The position numbers and the translations under genes are program-made. Below the pieces are notes generated by a model. It had not been told where the DNA came from. It searched no databases and was given only the letters and a program-made list of their open reading frames with translations. A DNA stretch of 64,000 nt. Source: Bacteroidota bacterium. GTDB lineage: Bacteria; Bacteroidota; Bacteroidia; Chitinophagales; Chitinophagaceae. This document shows positions 24,919 through 34,255 of this stretch, in pieces. The number at the start of each line of letters is the position of its first letter. Position 1 is the stretch's first letter. Where the stretch lies: positions 62,001 through 126,000 of the forward strand of contig JAFDXL010000001.1 of assembly GCA_018267955.1 (NCBI GenBank). Reading direction: 5' to 3'.

Positions 24919-25788
24919 CTATTTTAAAGGAATATCAAGCCTTATCTGCTTCGAGAAGTTTCTTCCGTCAGCGCCTTTGCCATCTATCTTCCACATCACG
25001 CTTCGCAGAACGACCACCATTGGTTTCTGATTGGTATTGCGCACATGCTTAATGCTATTCAGCCATTTTTGTTCTGTCGCCCTGCTCATACGTTTGCTCC
25101 TTGCAGCACGGGTTACAGCATTGCGAATACCGGCCGGTGAGGTTTTCAGGTATTCGAGGTGGCGATCATCAAGGCCACTGATAGTATAGTCATTATTCCT
25201 GCCCTTTAATGCTTCCCAGTCTGATGTGGTATTGAGCGACTCCAGGTACAATGTTCCCAATTCATTTTTTATAGCTACTATAGTTTGGTAGCGCTGGGAA
25301 ACTTTTGCAACCTTACCGTCACCGGTACGGATATGATTGCCGTTTATATTGCCACTCACCAGCTCATAGCTTGCGCCATTGGCTTTTTGTAAATTCTGCT
25401 GGCGATAGGAGCGCGTAACGATATTGGGGATGAGAACAGTTACATCTTTGAAAGCTACGGTAAGGCCATTACCCTTGGGAGCTTGTGTTTCCGGCGGGGC
25501 AACTGCGGGAGTTGTTTTATCCTCCGCTTGCGGTGCTGCCTCTTTCTCTGCTGCTGCTTGTTTCGCAGCGGTATCTTCCACCGGTGCAGGCGTAGCGGGC
25601 TGTTCAGGTTCTGCTTGTTTCATTTTAATATCCGCCACAAAATCCTGCAGGTATTGAGGATCGTTTTCTGTGACGATAGTAGACGAATCTCCTAACACTA
25701 TTGGTTTGCCCCTGTTAGGATTATCGTTGTTGCTGCAGGATTGTAACAGCAAGGCAGCGGACAATAATAATAAACCCGGTTTACGCAT
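24919..25788 (-). CDS. Lipoprotein of unknown function with Pro/Ala/Glu-rich linker
   Basis: A 289-residue lipoprotein: lipobox LLLQSC with lipidation at C18. Residues about 48-100 are low complexity (Glu, Ala, Pro, Gln, Lys), a flexible tether. The folded domain spans about 105-289, with alternating strands and helices; it carries an Arg/Lys-rich patch (RNAVTRAARSKRMSRATEQKW, described as residues about 220-242). I do not recognise the family. It is separated from the upstream dehydrogenase gene by a terminator, so it is probably monocistronic. Confidence 0.7.
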   Translation of the reverse strand: MRKPGLLLLSAALLLQSCSNNDNPNRGKPIVLGDSSTIVTENDPQYLQDFVADIKMKQAEPEQPATPAPVEDTAAKQAAAEKEAAPQAEDKTTPAVAPPETQAPKGNGLTVAFKDVTVLIPNIVTRSYRQQNLQKANGASYELVSGNINGNHIRTGDGKVAKVSQRYQTIVAIKNELGTLYLESLNTTSDWEALKGRNNDYTISGLDDRHLEYLKTSPAGIRNAVTRAARSKRMSRATEQKWLNSIKHVRNTNQKPMVVVLRSVMWKIDGKGADGRNFSKQIRLDIPLK

Positions 25789-25816
25789 GAGATGAGTATT
25801 CGTGAGCGAAAATAAT

Positions 25817-25841
25817 AAACGCCTTTTATTACAAGGCGTTT
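25817..25841 (-). terminator. Terminator after the 2-oxoacid dehydrogenase gene
   Basis: Stem AAACGCCTT / AAGGCGTTT with a 7-nt loop. On the minus strand it is followed by TTTATTATTTT, placing it after the dehydrogenase gene and before the lipoprotein gene. Confidence 0.8.
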
Positions 25842-25851
25842 TATTAAAAGT

Positions 25852-27831
25852 TTAATAAGCCGATAGTTTCCGGACTGATTCGTCCAGCCGGGCCTTGGCC
25901 AGGAAGTTTTGCTCCAGCTCTATGGCAAAAGGAACCGGTGTATCCAGGCTGGCGCAACGAACTATAGGAGCATCCAGCAATTCAAAGCAATTTTCGGATA
26001 TCCATGCAGCGATCTCCCCGCCAATACCACCTATCAAGGTATCTTCATGCAACAGCAACACTTTGCCGGTACGCTTTACAGAAGCACGGATGGCATCATA
26101 ATCCAGCGGCAGCAGGGTACGGAGATCTAATATGTCAAAAGATATATCCTGGTGCTTTGCTGCATAGTCCAGCGCCCAATGCACGCCACTGCCGTAGGTG
26201 ATAATGCTGATATCAGAGCCTTCTGATACCAGTTTTGCTTTTCCTATTTCAATGGTATAGTAATCGTCGGGTACGCTGCCTGTAATGCTGCGATACAATG
26301 CTTTATGCTCGAAGAACATCACCGGGTTAGGATCTTCAATAGCAGCTATCAGCAATCCTTTAGCATCTTCCGGCGTAGATGGGTAGATCACCTTCAGGCC
26401 TGGTGTATGGGTAAACCATGCCTCATTACTTTGTGAGTGGAACGGCCCTGCACCTACACCGCCACCCGTCGGCATACGGATGACCACATCTGCATTCTGC
26501 CCCCAGCGGTAATATATTTTGGCAAGATTGTTAATGATCTGGTTGAAGCCAACGGTAACAAAGTCGGCAAACTGCATTTCCATCATAGATTTGAAACCTT
26601 TGATGGATAGGCCAAGTGCAGTACCTACTATGGCACTTTCGCAAAGCGGTGTATTGCGTACCCGCTCTTTGCCAAACTGCGCTACAAAACCTTCCGTCAC
26701 CTTAAAGGCACCACCATATTCAGCAATATCCTGTCCCATCAATACCAGGTTAGGATGCTTTTCCATACTCTGACGCAGGCCATCGCTAATGGCGTTGATA
26801 AACTTCATGTCAGACTTGTTGCCCGTTGCAGGTGCAACCGCATGATTATTTGCAGGAGCATACACATCCTGCATCTCCTCTGCCGTATCGGCAACGACAG
26901 GCGCAGCTGCAAAACCTTTAGCTAAGCCTTCTTCTATCTCCTTTTGTATACCATCCCTGATGTCATTTATCAGGTATTGAGAAAGTATAGATTTTTCTAA
27001 CAGGTACGCTTCAAAATTGGCAACGGGATCTTTTTTACCCCATTCTTCGAACAACTCTTTAGGTACATACTTCACGCCGCTCGCTTCCTCATGCCCACGC
27101 ATACGGAAGGTCATACATTCTATGAGTATTGGCTTTTGCTCATGAATACAGTATTCCCTTGCTTCACTTACGGTTTTATATACTTCTAATATATTGTTAC
27201 CATCAATAGTAATGCCCTTCATGCCATACCCAACAGCCCTGTCTGCTAGCTGCTTGCACACAAATTGCTCATTAACCGGCGTGCTCAGGCCGTAGCCATT
27301 GTTTTCTATGATAAAGATGACTGGCAAACCCCATACTGCAGCAACATTCAGTGCTTCGTGGAAGTCGCCTTCACTGGTGCCACCATCGCCACTGAAGGCG
27401 AGGGATACTTTATTTTCCTTGCGTAGTTTATGTGCCAGCGCTATACCATCTGCAATAGCCAGTTGCGGACCCAGGTGAGATATCATACCACATATATGGT
27501 ATTCATTGGCGCCAAAGTGAAAAGAACGTTCGCGCGCTTTGCTATAGCCTTCTTTCTTGCCCTGCCATTGCATAAACAATTTATCGAAGGGCATTTTGCG
27601 GGTAGTGAATACGCCCAGGTTGCGGTGCAGCGGCATAATATACTCATCACTATCAAGCGCCATAGTAGCGCCAACAGCAATAGCCTCCTGCCCGATACCG
27701 CTAAACCATTTGCTCACCCTGCCCTGGCGCAGCAGCACCAGCATTTTCTCTTCGATCATGCGGGGGCGCACCAGTTGTATATATAGATCAATGAGTTTAT
27801 CGTTATCAAAGCCGCTTCTGTCAAATTGCAT
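25852..27831 (-). CDS. Fused E1 alpha-beta subunit of a branched-chain 2-oxoacid dehydrogenase
   Basis: A 659-residue protein joining both E1 subunits. Residues 1-320 are E1-alpha with the ThDP motif GDGGTSEGDFHEA...ENNGYG and the phospho-loop-like RMRGHEEASG. After a linker (about 315-340, Ala/Pro-rich) residues 345-659 are E1-beta (LVLMGQDIAEYGGAFKVTEG, MPTGGGVGAGPFHSQSNEAW). The enzyme decarboxylates 2-oxo acids from Val, Leu and Ile and passes the acyl group to the E2 lipoyl subunit; single-chain E1 is common in Bacteroidota. Products feed branched (iso) fatty acids typical of the phylum. E2 and E3 genes are not in the window. Confidence 0.88.
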   Translation of the reverse strand: MQFDRSGFDNDKLIDLYIQLVRPRMIEEKMLVLLRQGRVSKWFSGIGQEAIAVGATMALDSDEYIMPLHRNLGVFTTRKMPFDKLFMQWQGKKEGYSKARERSFHFGANEYHICGMISHLGPQLAIADGIALAHKLRKENKVSLAFSGDGGTSEGDFHEALNVAAVWGLPVIFIIENNGYGLSTPVNEQFVCKQLADRAVGYGMKGITIDGNNILEVYKTVSEAREYCIHEQKPILIECMTFRMRGHEEASGVKYVPKELFEEWGKKDPVANFEAYLLEKSILSQYLINDIRDGIQKEIEEGLAKGFAAAPVVADTAEEMQDVYAPANNHAVAPATGNKSDMKFINAISDGLRQSMEKHPNLVLMGQDIAEYGGAFKVTEGFVAQFGKERVRNTPLCESAIVGTALGLSIKGFKSMMEMQFADFVTVGFNQIINNLAKIYYRWGQNADVVIRMPTGGGVGAGPFHSQSNEAWFTHTPGLKVIYPSTPEDAKGLLIAAIEDPNPVMFFEHKALYRSITGSVPDDYYTIEIGKAKLVSEGSDISIITYGSGVHWALDYAAKHQDISFDILDLRTLLPLDYDAIRASVKRTGKVLLLHEDTLIGGIGGEIAAWISENCFELLDAPIVRCASLDTPVPFAIELEQNFLAKARLDESVRKLSAY

Positions 27832-27868
27832 AGCAATAATTTAGGGGGCAAAGATAATATTTATGAAT

Positions 27869-27893
27869 AAAGGCCCCGTTTTACGGAGCCTTT
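27869..27893 (-). terminator. Likely terminator after the GH3/serine hydrolase gene
   Basis: A 10-bp stem with one mismatch (AAAGGCCCCG at 27869-27878, CGGAGCCTTT at 27884-27893). The following T-run on the minus strand is interrupted, so strength is uncertain. Confidence 0.6.
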
Positions 27894-27898
27894 GGAAA

Positions 27899-30800
27899 TT
27901 ATTTGTTTGCCTGGTTCTCGGCAAGTTCTTTTTTATACAAAGCAGGTCGTTCGTGGTTGATCGGGAATCCCAAAGATTCATATATATAATCCTGTGATAC
28001 CGTACGAACGCTCATTTTATTGATCATATTATTATCGGACGAAGGCTGCAGCCTGTTAGACAGGAATACGAAAACAATGCCTGTAGCAGGATCGGCCCAA
28101 ACGCAGGTACCTGTAAAGCCCTGATGGCCAAAAGTATAGCCGCTGCAACGGTTGCCTGTTGGTCCTGCATCATCTGCATCCGGTATCGGTTTATCAAATG
28201 CAAGGCCCCGACGGCTGATGGTGCTGTTATAACGTGTGAACAGTTCTACTGTTTCTTTTTTGAAATATCGTTTACCGCCATAGGTGCCTTTATTAAGTAG
28301 CATCTGGAAGATCACGGCAACATCGTTGGCAGTAGAGAAAATACCCGCATGGCCCGCAACCCCGCCAAATAATGCGGCACCCTGATCGTGTACATAACCT
28401 ATTAGCTGCTGATGCCGGAAGAAAAGATCATTTTCGCTCGGCGCTATCTGTGACGGGTTGAATTTTTTCAGGGGCAGGTAAGTGATATATTTTAAACCAA
28501 GTGGTTTATAGAACTGCTGATCTACATACTGATCCAGGTGTTGGCCGGATATCTTTTCTACGATCGCGGCCAGGAAATAGAAGTCAAGATCGCTATACAC
28601 ATAGCGGCCTTTGTTTTCCAGAGGGCTGGCCAATATTTCGCTCCATATAGAGTCAACATAATCGCCACGCAGGTACAGCCCGCTCGCTACCTGTATCCAG
28701 TTGTTATTATCCGGTTTACTGCTATAAAGGTCTGTCCTTAGATTGCCCTTAGCATCCATTGTTTCGCGGTAGAAAGGTATCCAGCTTTTAAGGCCCGCCT
28801 GGTGCATCAGCAGATCGCGTATTTTCAGGTCTGCCTTGTTACTTTGGCGCGTCCACGGCAGGTAATCGCCAATTGTTTTATCCAGCGATAGTTTACCGGT
28901 TTCATAAAGGCGCATCACACCCAGCGTTGTAGCCAATATTTTGGTAACAGAAGCTACATCATAAATGGTATTCTTATCTACGGGCTTATCCTTTTTATAG
29001 GTATAATATCCGAAGGCCTTATCATAAAAAACCTTACTGTCTTTAGCGGCCAGCACGCGGCAGCCGGGAGTGGCACCATCTGCAATAGCGCGCTGTATAA
29101 ACATGTCTAGTTTAGTAAGCGCCTGGTTATTGATAACGCCTGCATCTTCCGCAAAGTCAATGTATTTCAATTCATCAGATTTTTGCGCACCGGCTTTGCC
29201 CGCAGCAATCAATGCAGGGCCTTCGGTTTGCATATCTATACATGGTGTTACGGGAAGCACGCCACGTGCATCTTCTTTTCGCAGCAGCACACGAGCAACC
29301 ATGTTTTCGGTAGTAGTGTCATCTTCATAAGCGACAATTGCAGAACCCACTTCACAAATATTCTTCATCAGGTAGGCATTACCCAATAACACGATCATCA
29401 CGCTGCGTTTATTGGCCATTTGTTTAATGAAGGCCATCTGCTGTTCGTCTAGTCCATAATTGCCATTGGTGGGATAGAAGGTCATATTGTGGATGGCTAC
29501 AATGGTGATATCATCATCAGTAGCGTCGCCTGCTATTTTGTTGGCAACAGAGGTCATCACACCCTTGGGCAGCCAGCGCACTTTCATATCGGGGATGGCC
29601 TTTAGCAGTTCGTTACTGAGGCGTGTGCTATCTGTTGCATTGATGCCTATATAGCCTACATGTTTCCTGCTGTTCAGAAGGTCTGTAAGGATAAAATTCC
29701 TGTCGCGCACAAGTGTTACCGATTTCTTAGCAGTTTGTGAGCGAAGCTGTTCTGTATATTGATTCAGGTCGTTGGTAATGTTTACAGATTCTACCGGTTT
29801 AAACACCGAAAGCCCTGCGTCATATTTAGCAGCCAGTATCTTTTTTACCTTGCCTTCAATGTCCTTCCAGCTAAGTCTTCCATCAGCTAGCGCTTCCTGT
29901 ATCTTTTGCATGGCAACAGGTACATCCTGCGAGAACAGCAGCATATCGTTACCTGCTATTAATGCGCGTACATCTACGTCGCCAGGCGCATAGTATTTGG
30001 CAACACCCTGCATATTCAGCGCATCTGTAAATACCAACCCTTTAAAGCCCATACGGGTTTTCAGCAGGCCTGTGATTGTGCTTTTTGATAATGTTGCCGG
30101 CACATTTGGTTCTGTTTCCAGTGCGGGTAAGTTCAGATGCGCTACCATTACACTTTTCACGCCTGCTTTTATCATTTCGCGGAATGGATAGAGCTCCAGT
30201 GTGTCGAGTTGGGCCAAAGATTTATTGATGGTCGGCAGATCGTTGTGGGAATCTACCTTGGTATCTCCATGTCCGGGGAAGTGTTTCGCGCAGGCAATAA
30301 CCCCCATACCCTGCAAACCATGCAGGTAAGCAATAGACATTTTGGTAACCCAGTTTTTGTCCTCGCCAAATGACCTGGCGTTGATGATGGGGTTATCGGG
30401 GTTATTATTGATATCTACCACCGGGGCAAAGTCGATATGCACTCCCAGCCTTTTGCATTGCAGACCTATGGCTTGTCCTATCCTGTAAGCAATTGTGGTA
30501 TCGTGCGTAGCGCCAATCATCATGGAATGTGGCATATTAGCTACACCTGTGAGGCGCATACCCAACCCCCATTCTGCATCCATACCTATTAATAACGGCA
30601 CGTAAGCCATCTGCTGGTACAGGTTGGTGAGCGATGCCTGGGCTTCTGCTGTTCCCTGCATAAATATGAGGCCGCCAATGCGCCGCTCAGATATAAGTTT
30701 TTTTATGTCTTCTTCATTGTAATTCTTACCAACCGAATAAGCGGCAACCATAAAAAGCTGACCTATTTTTTCTGAATCTTCAAGTTTTTCATACACACTA

Positions 30801-30934
30801 TCTACCCAATGGTTCTTTGTGTTGGGCAATATCCTGGTTGGTTGCCCGCGATATACTGGCTGTGCGTAAACGGATGGACTGAGAAAAGCGAAAAGAAACG
30901 AAACAAAAAAAAGAATATGCTTGTAACAGGTCAT
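27899..30934 (-). CDS. NagZ-like GH3 hydrolase fused to a serine beta-lactamase-fold domain
   Basis: A 1011-residue exported protein (signal peptide MTCYKHILFFVSFLFAFLSP to about VYAQ). Residues about 25-400 are a GH3 domain with NagZ features: KHFPGHGDTKVDSHNDLP (acid/base His-Asp loop) and the nucleophile Asp in LVFTDALNMQGV. A GH3 C-terminal-like region follows (about 400-570). Residues about 600-1000 are a class C beta-lactamase/penicillin-binding fold: Ser-x-x-Lys in SVTK, Tyr in YSDLDFY, and HQGFTG in place of KTG. This suggests a periplasmic enzyme that removes N-acetylglucosamine from wall fragments and cuts or binds a peptide or ester. Start at 30934 opens the signal peptide; the frame reaches 31018. 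Confidence 0.85.
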   Translation of the reverse strand: MTCYKHILFFVSFLFAFLSPSVYAQPVYRGQPTRILPNTKNHWVDSVYEKLEDSEKIGQLFMVAAYSVGKNYNEEDIKKLISERRIGGLIFMQGTAEAQASLTNLYQQMAYVPLLIGMDAEWGLGMRLTGVANMPHSMMIGATHDTTIAYRIGQAIGLQCKRLGVHIDFAPVVDINNNPDNPIINARSFGEDKNWVTKMSIAYLHGLQGMGVIACAKHFPGHGDTKVDSHNDLPTINKSLAQLDTLELYPFREMIKAGVKSVMVAHLNLPALETEPNVPATLSKSTITGLLKTRMGFKGLVFTDALNMQGVAKYYAPGDVDVRALIAGNDMLLFSQDVPVAMQKIQEALADGRLSWKDIEGKVKKILAAKYDAGLSVFKPVESVNITNDLNQYTEQLRSQTAKKSVTLVRDRNFILTDLLNSRKHVGYIGINATDSTRLSNELLKAIPDMKVRWLPKGVMTSVANKIAGDATDDDITIVAIHNMTFYPTNGNYGLDEQQMAFIKQMANKRSVMIVLLGNAYLMKNICEVGSAIVAYEDDTTTENMVARVLLRKEDARGVLPVTPCIDMQTEGPALIAAGKAGAQKSDELKYIDFAEDAGVINNQALTKLDMFIQRAIADGATPGCRVLAAKDSKVFYDKAFGYYTYKKDKPVDKNTIYDVASVTKILATTLGVMRLYETGKLSLDKTIGDYLPWTRQSNKADLKIRDLLMHQAGLKSWIPFYRETMDAKGNLRTDLYSSKPDNNNWIQVASGLYLRGDYVDSIWSEILASPLENKGRYVYSDLDFYFLAAIVEKISGQHLDQYVDQQFYKPLGLKYITYLPLKKFNPSQIAPSENDLFFRHQQLIGYVHDQGAALFGGVAGHAGIFSTANDVAVIFQMLLNKGTYGGKRYFKKETVELFTRYNSTISRRGLAFDKPIPDADDAGPTGNRCSGYTFGHQGFTGTCVWADPATGIVFVFLSNRLQPSSDNNMINKMSVRTVSQDYIYESLGFPINHERPALYKKELAENQANK

Positions 30935-30937
30935 AAA

Positions 30938-30945
30938 CAAATATA
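30938..30945 (-). promoter_or_regulatory. -7 element (TATATTTG) next to the GH3 start codon
   Basis: On the minus strand TATATTTG ends 3 nt before ATG 30934, implying a leaderless or near-leaderless transcript; no -33 TTG is apparent, so support is weak. Confidence 0.35.
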
Positions 30946-30980
30946 ACCTTATTGTGGCGGAGAGATGTAAAGGGTATGAT

Positions 30981-31007
30981 AAAAAAAATGCTCCCTGGAA
31001 AGGGAGC
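30981..31007 (-). terminator. Orphan minus-strand terminator upstream of the GH3 gene
   Basis: Minus strand: GCTCCCT (31007-31001), 4-nt loop, AGGGAGC (30996-30990), then A and eight T residues. It is a strong intrinsic terminator but no annotated minus-strand gene precedes it; the next gene upstream, mutL, is on the plus strand. It therefore ends a small RNA or acts as an attenuator in a longer GH3 leader. Confidence 0.75.
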
Positions 31008-31098
31008 AACAAACCCATTATGCACTATATCTAGTTAAAAACTGAGGTTGTTTGTTTTGCTTGAAAGCAATTTGCCTCTGTAATTAAGTAGGATACAA
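30981..31098 (-). ncRNA. Candidate small RNA ending at the orphan terminator
   Basis: A minus-strand transcript of roughly 115 nt would start a few bases after CATCTTTG (31102-31095; one mismatch to TAnnTTTG) and end at the terminator. Inside it are a small palindrome TTGCTTTCAAGCAA (about 31057-31070) and a GAGG/CCTC pair. No open reading frame of note is encoded. The start is inferred only from a near-consensus motif. Confidence 0.3.
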
Positions 31099-31198
31099 AG
31101 ATGAGACATATTTAAATGCTCCGTAATGACTTTGGTTACGAAAAATTGATGATTTTCATCACCTTTTACAAGACCGGTGTATTGAGGTGGCTAAATCT

Positions 31199-31206
31199 TA
31201 CCTTTG
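31199..31206 (+). promoter_or_regulatory. -7 element (TACCTTTG) before mutL
   Basis: TACCTTTG matches TAnnTTTG, 19 nt before the GTG start at 31226. A TTG at 31182-31184 is closer (14 nt) than usual for a -33 element. Confidence 0.45.
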
Positions 31207-31225
31207 CATACCTATTTTAAGAGAA

Positions 31226-33061
31226 GTGGCCGACGTAATACAGTTATTATCAGATCATATAGCCAACCAGATAGCTGCGGGAGAGGTGATTCAAAGGCCT
31301 GCATCTGCGGTTAAAGAGTTGCTGGAGAATGCTATAGATGCCGGCGCTACAGAGATACAGCTTATACTAAAGGACGCCGGTAAGGAACTGCTGCAGGTAA
31401 TAGACAATGGCTGCGGCATGAGCACTACGGATGCGCGCATGAGCTTTGAAAGGCATGCCACTTCTAAAATACGCGATATCAACGACCTGTTTTCTATAAA
31501 AACAATGGGGTTCAGGGGAGAGGCGCTTGCATCTGTTGCGGCGGTGGCACAGGTAGAGATGAAAACACGCAGGCATGATGCCGAAATAGGTACCCGGATC
31601 GTTGTTGAAGGCACGGAAGTGAAAATACAGGAGCCCTGCGCTACAGCACCCGGCACTAATATCTGCATCAAAAACCTGTTTTATAATGTACCTGCAAGGC
31701 GGCATTTTCTAAAAACCACCACAACGGAGTTTCGTCATGTAGTGGATGAATTTACCAGGGTTGCCCTTGCCTATCCGCAGGTGGCGTTTCGCTTATGGCA
31801 TAACAACGCAGAGCAATTTCACCTAGAGGCGGGCAACCTGAAGACGCGCATCAAAGGATTGCTGGGCAGCTCGTATGAGAAAAACCTGGTACCTGTAGAA
31901 GAGCGTGCCGACCTGCTGAATATAACAGGCTTTATAGGCAAGCCCGAAGCTGCTACCCGCACACGTGGCATGCAGTTCTTCTTTATTAATAATCGTTTTA
32001 TACGTAACGCCTATCTGCATCATGCCGTAGTACAGGCATACGAAGGGTTGATAGAAAAGGAAACATTTCCTTTTTATGTATTGTTTCTTGAAGTGGACCC
32101 GGCAAGGGTGGATGTGAACGTGCACCCTACCAAGCAGGAGGTGAAATTTGAAGATGACCGCCTGATGTATGCTTACCTGAACGCAGCCGTGAAACATGCG
32201 TTGGCAAAATATAATATAGCGCCATCGCTAGATTTTACGCTCAACGCCGGCATACAGGAATTGCCTTCTGTGCAACAGCCTGTAACAGAACAAGTAAAGC
32301 AGGATACGGAGAAAGGTTATTTGTACAGCGCCTTTACTCAAAAAAACCAGGCGCATCTTGCCGAGAAAAAAGACAGTTTGCAACGCTGGAAGGATCTGTA
32401 CGAAATAGCCAGCAATATTCCGCTAAACAAAAGGAATGTAGAGGAAGACCTGCAGCCACAGCAAACTACACTGCACAGCACTACCGAAACGCATAATAAA
32501 AGCAACAATATTATATCCGTACAGGGGTCTTTACTGGTAACTACGGTAAAGTCGGGACTGATGCTGGTACATATACGCAGGGCGCAGGAACGCATCTGGT
32601 ATGAACGCTTATTGCACGAGTATAACAACGGCAGCACACCATCGCAGCAATTGCTGTTTCCCGTGCAGTATGAGCTATCTCCGCAGGATGCGATATTACT
32701 TACAGAAGTATTGCCCGACCTGGCACGCATAGGATTTGATGTTTCTCCATTCGGGCAAAACACCTTTGTAGTGCAGGGCGTGCCTACCGCATTGCCACAG
32801 GGCGAAGAAAAAAACGTGCTCGATGAAGCAATAGACCAATTGAAACACGAAGCCAGTGATGCCGTTGCTAAACGAACAGACAAACTGCTGGCTAATATGG
32901 CAAAGCGCTTGTCGCGCAATACAGATGCGATACAGCGGCAGGAGGCACAACAAGCTCTGATAGACGAATTGTTTGCCTGTGCGCAGCCCGAATATACGCC
33001 GGGAGGGAAGAAGGTCTTCACGATGATAAAGCGCGAAAACCTGGATGATATGCTGAGTTAG
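31226..33061 (+). CDS. mutL: DNA mismatch repair protein MutL, nuclease motif degenerate
   Basis: A 611-residue MutL. The GHKL ATPase (1-330) is intact: IQLLSDHIANQIAAGEVIQR at the start, ELLENAIDAGA, DNGCGM, TMGFRGEALAS and the VDVNVHPTKQEV transducer signature. It couples MutS recognition to strand removal. In the C-terminal dimerisation domain the endonuclease motif DQHAxxExxxxE is HIRRAQERIWYE: only the acidic tail survives, and the usual CPHGRP is replaced by TPGGKK, so nuclease activity is doubtful. The GTG at 31226 gives the family N-terminus MADVIQLL; the frame extends to a GTG at 31187 that lies upstream of the promoter element. PaaE-like gene follows after 48 bp. Confidence 0.93.
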   Translation: MADVIQLLSDHIANQIAAGEVIQRPASAVKELLENAIDAGATEIQLILKDAGKELLQVIDNGCGMSTTDARMSFERHATSKIRDINDLFSIKTMGFRGEALASVAAVAQVEMKTRRHDAEIGTRIVVEGTEVKIQEPCATAPGTNICIKNLFYNVPARRHFLKTTTTEFRHVVDEFTRVALAYPQVAFRLWHNNAEQFHLEAGNLKTRIKGLLGSSYEKNLVPVEERADLLNITGFIGKPEAATRTRGMQFFFINNRFIRNAYLHHAVVQAYEGLIEKETFPFYVLFLEVDPARVDVNVHPTKQEVKFEDDRLMYAYLNAAVKHALAKYNIAPSLDFTLNAGIQELPSVQQPVTEQVKQDTEKGYLYSAFTQKNQAHLAEKKDSLQRWKDLYEIASNIPLNKRNVEEDLQPQQTTLHSTTETHNKSNNIISVQGSLLVTTVKSGLMLVHIRRAQERIWYERLLHEYNNGSTPSQQLLFPVQYELSPQDAILLTEVLPDLARIGFDVSPFGQNTFVVQGVPTALPQGEEKNVLDEAIDQLKHEASDAVAKRTDKLLANMAKRLSRNTDAIQRQEAQQALIDELFACAQPEYTPGGKKVFTMIKRENLDDMLS

Positions 33062-33109
33062 CAAACGTATTTTATTTAAACTATTTTTGACACCGATTAG
33101 AATATTTAG

Positions 33110-34198
33110 ATGTCTGCATTAAAGTTTTACGATCTTACCGTTAAAGAAGTTCGCCCCGAAACACAGGATTGCGTATCAATAGCCTTAAACATACCCGGCG
33201 AGCTGGCAGCGGCTTTTCAGTTTGCCGCAGGGCAATACCTGACCTTTAGGATCAAAATTAACGGCGAGGAAGTAAGGCGTTCGTATTCTATCTGCTCTGC
33301 TCCAAACGAACATGAGCTGAGGGTGGCAGTAAAAAAGGTAGAAGCCGGTAAGTTCTCTACCTATGCCAATGATGTGCTAAAGGCTGGTGAAAAAATAGAA
33401 GTAATGCCCCCGCTAGGTAAATTTTCCCCCAAGGGTATTACCAAAGCAAAAAAACAATACCTGGCTATAGCAGCCGGCAGCGGCATCACCCCGGTGATGA
33501 GTATTATGAAGCATGTGCTGGAAACCGAGCCTGATAGCCAGTTTACGCTGATCTATGGTAATAAGAACCGTAATACCATCATATTCCGCGAAGAAATTGA
33601 AGGGCTAAAAAACAAATACATGCAGCGCCTGAGGGTGTATCATATATTAAGTCGCGAGACTATGGATACGCCACTATTCAATGGACGCATTACGGCTGAT
33701 AAATGCAGGGAGTTTTGCGATACTTTAATTGATATCAAGACCATAGATGAGGCGTTTGTGTGCGGCCCGGAAGAAATGATCTTGTCTGTTCGTCAGCAGT
33801 TGATAGACCTCGGCATGGTATCGGAAAGTGTGCACATGGAACTCTTCACCTCCCCGGATCAGCCAAAACCTAATCATGACAGGTGGGTATCAGAACATAG
33901 CGTATCATCTGATGCCATGAGTAAAGTGAGCATCACACTCGACGGAACCACATTTGAAATGGAACTGGCGTATAATGGCGATAGCATACTGGATGCGGCC
34001 CTGAAGAGCGGTGCAGACCTGCCTTACGCCTGTAAAGGAGGCGTATGCTGTACCTGCCGTGCCAAGGTAACAGAGGGCGCGGTAGATATGGAAGTAAACT
34101 ATTCGCTGGAGAAAGACGAACTGGAGAAGGGTTTTGTATTGACCTGCCAATCGCACCCAAGGACAGAAAGAGTGCATATAGATTTTGACGCGCGCTAA
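33110..34198 (+). CDS. paaE: PaaE-type oxidoreductase (FAD/NAD(P)H and plant-type 2Fe-2S)
   Basis: A 362-residue electron-transfer protein. FAD-binding barrel (about 1-105, RRSYSICSAP and GKFSTY), NAD(P) domain (110-240, AIAAGSGITPVMSIMKH, CGPEEMI) and a C-terminal plant-type ferredoxin (270-362) with CKGGVCCTC and the distal Cys in LTCQSH. The NYSLEKDELEKGFVLTCQ segment is characteristic of PaaE/PaaK, the reductase of phenylacetyl-CoA epoxidase. The paaABCD genes are absent here, so either they lie elsewhere or this reductase serves another di-iron enzyme such as a fatty acid hydroxylase. Followed by a terminator. Confidence 0.75.
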   Translation: MSALKFYDLTVKEVRPETQDCVSIALNIPGELAAAFQFAAGQYLTFRIKINGEEVRRSYSICSAPNEHELRVAVKKVEAGKFSTYANDVLKAGEKIEVMPPLGKFSPKGITKAKKQYLAIAAGSGITPVMSIMKHVLETEPDSQFTLIYGNKNRNTIIFREEIEGLKNKYMQRLRVYHILSRETMDTPLFNGRITADKCREFCDTLIDIKTIDEAFVCGPEEMILSVRQQLIDLGMVSESVHMELFTSPDQPKPNHDRWVSEHSVSSDAMSKVSITLDGTTFEMELAYNGDSILDAALKSGADLPYACKGGVCCTCRAKVTEGAVDMEVNYSLEKDELEKGFVLTCQSHPRTERVHIDFDAR

Positions 34199-34204
34199 AA
34201 AATT

Positions 34205-34240
34205 AACAGGCTACCCGCCGAAGCAGAATAGCCTGTTTTT
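34205..34240. terminator. Bidirectional terminator
   Basis: Stem AACAGGCTA (34205-34213) / TAGCCTGTT (34229-34237) with T-run after it, between convergent genes. Confidence 0.8.
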
Positions 34241-34255
34241 CAAAACACACACATC

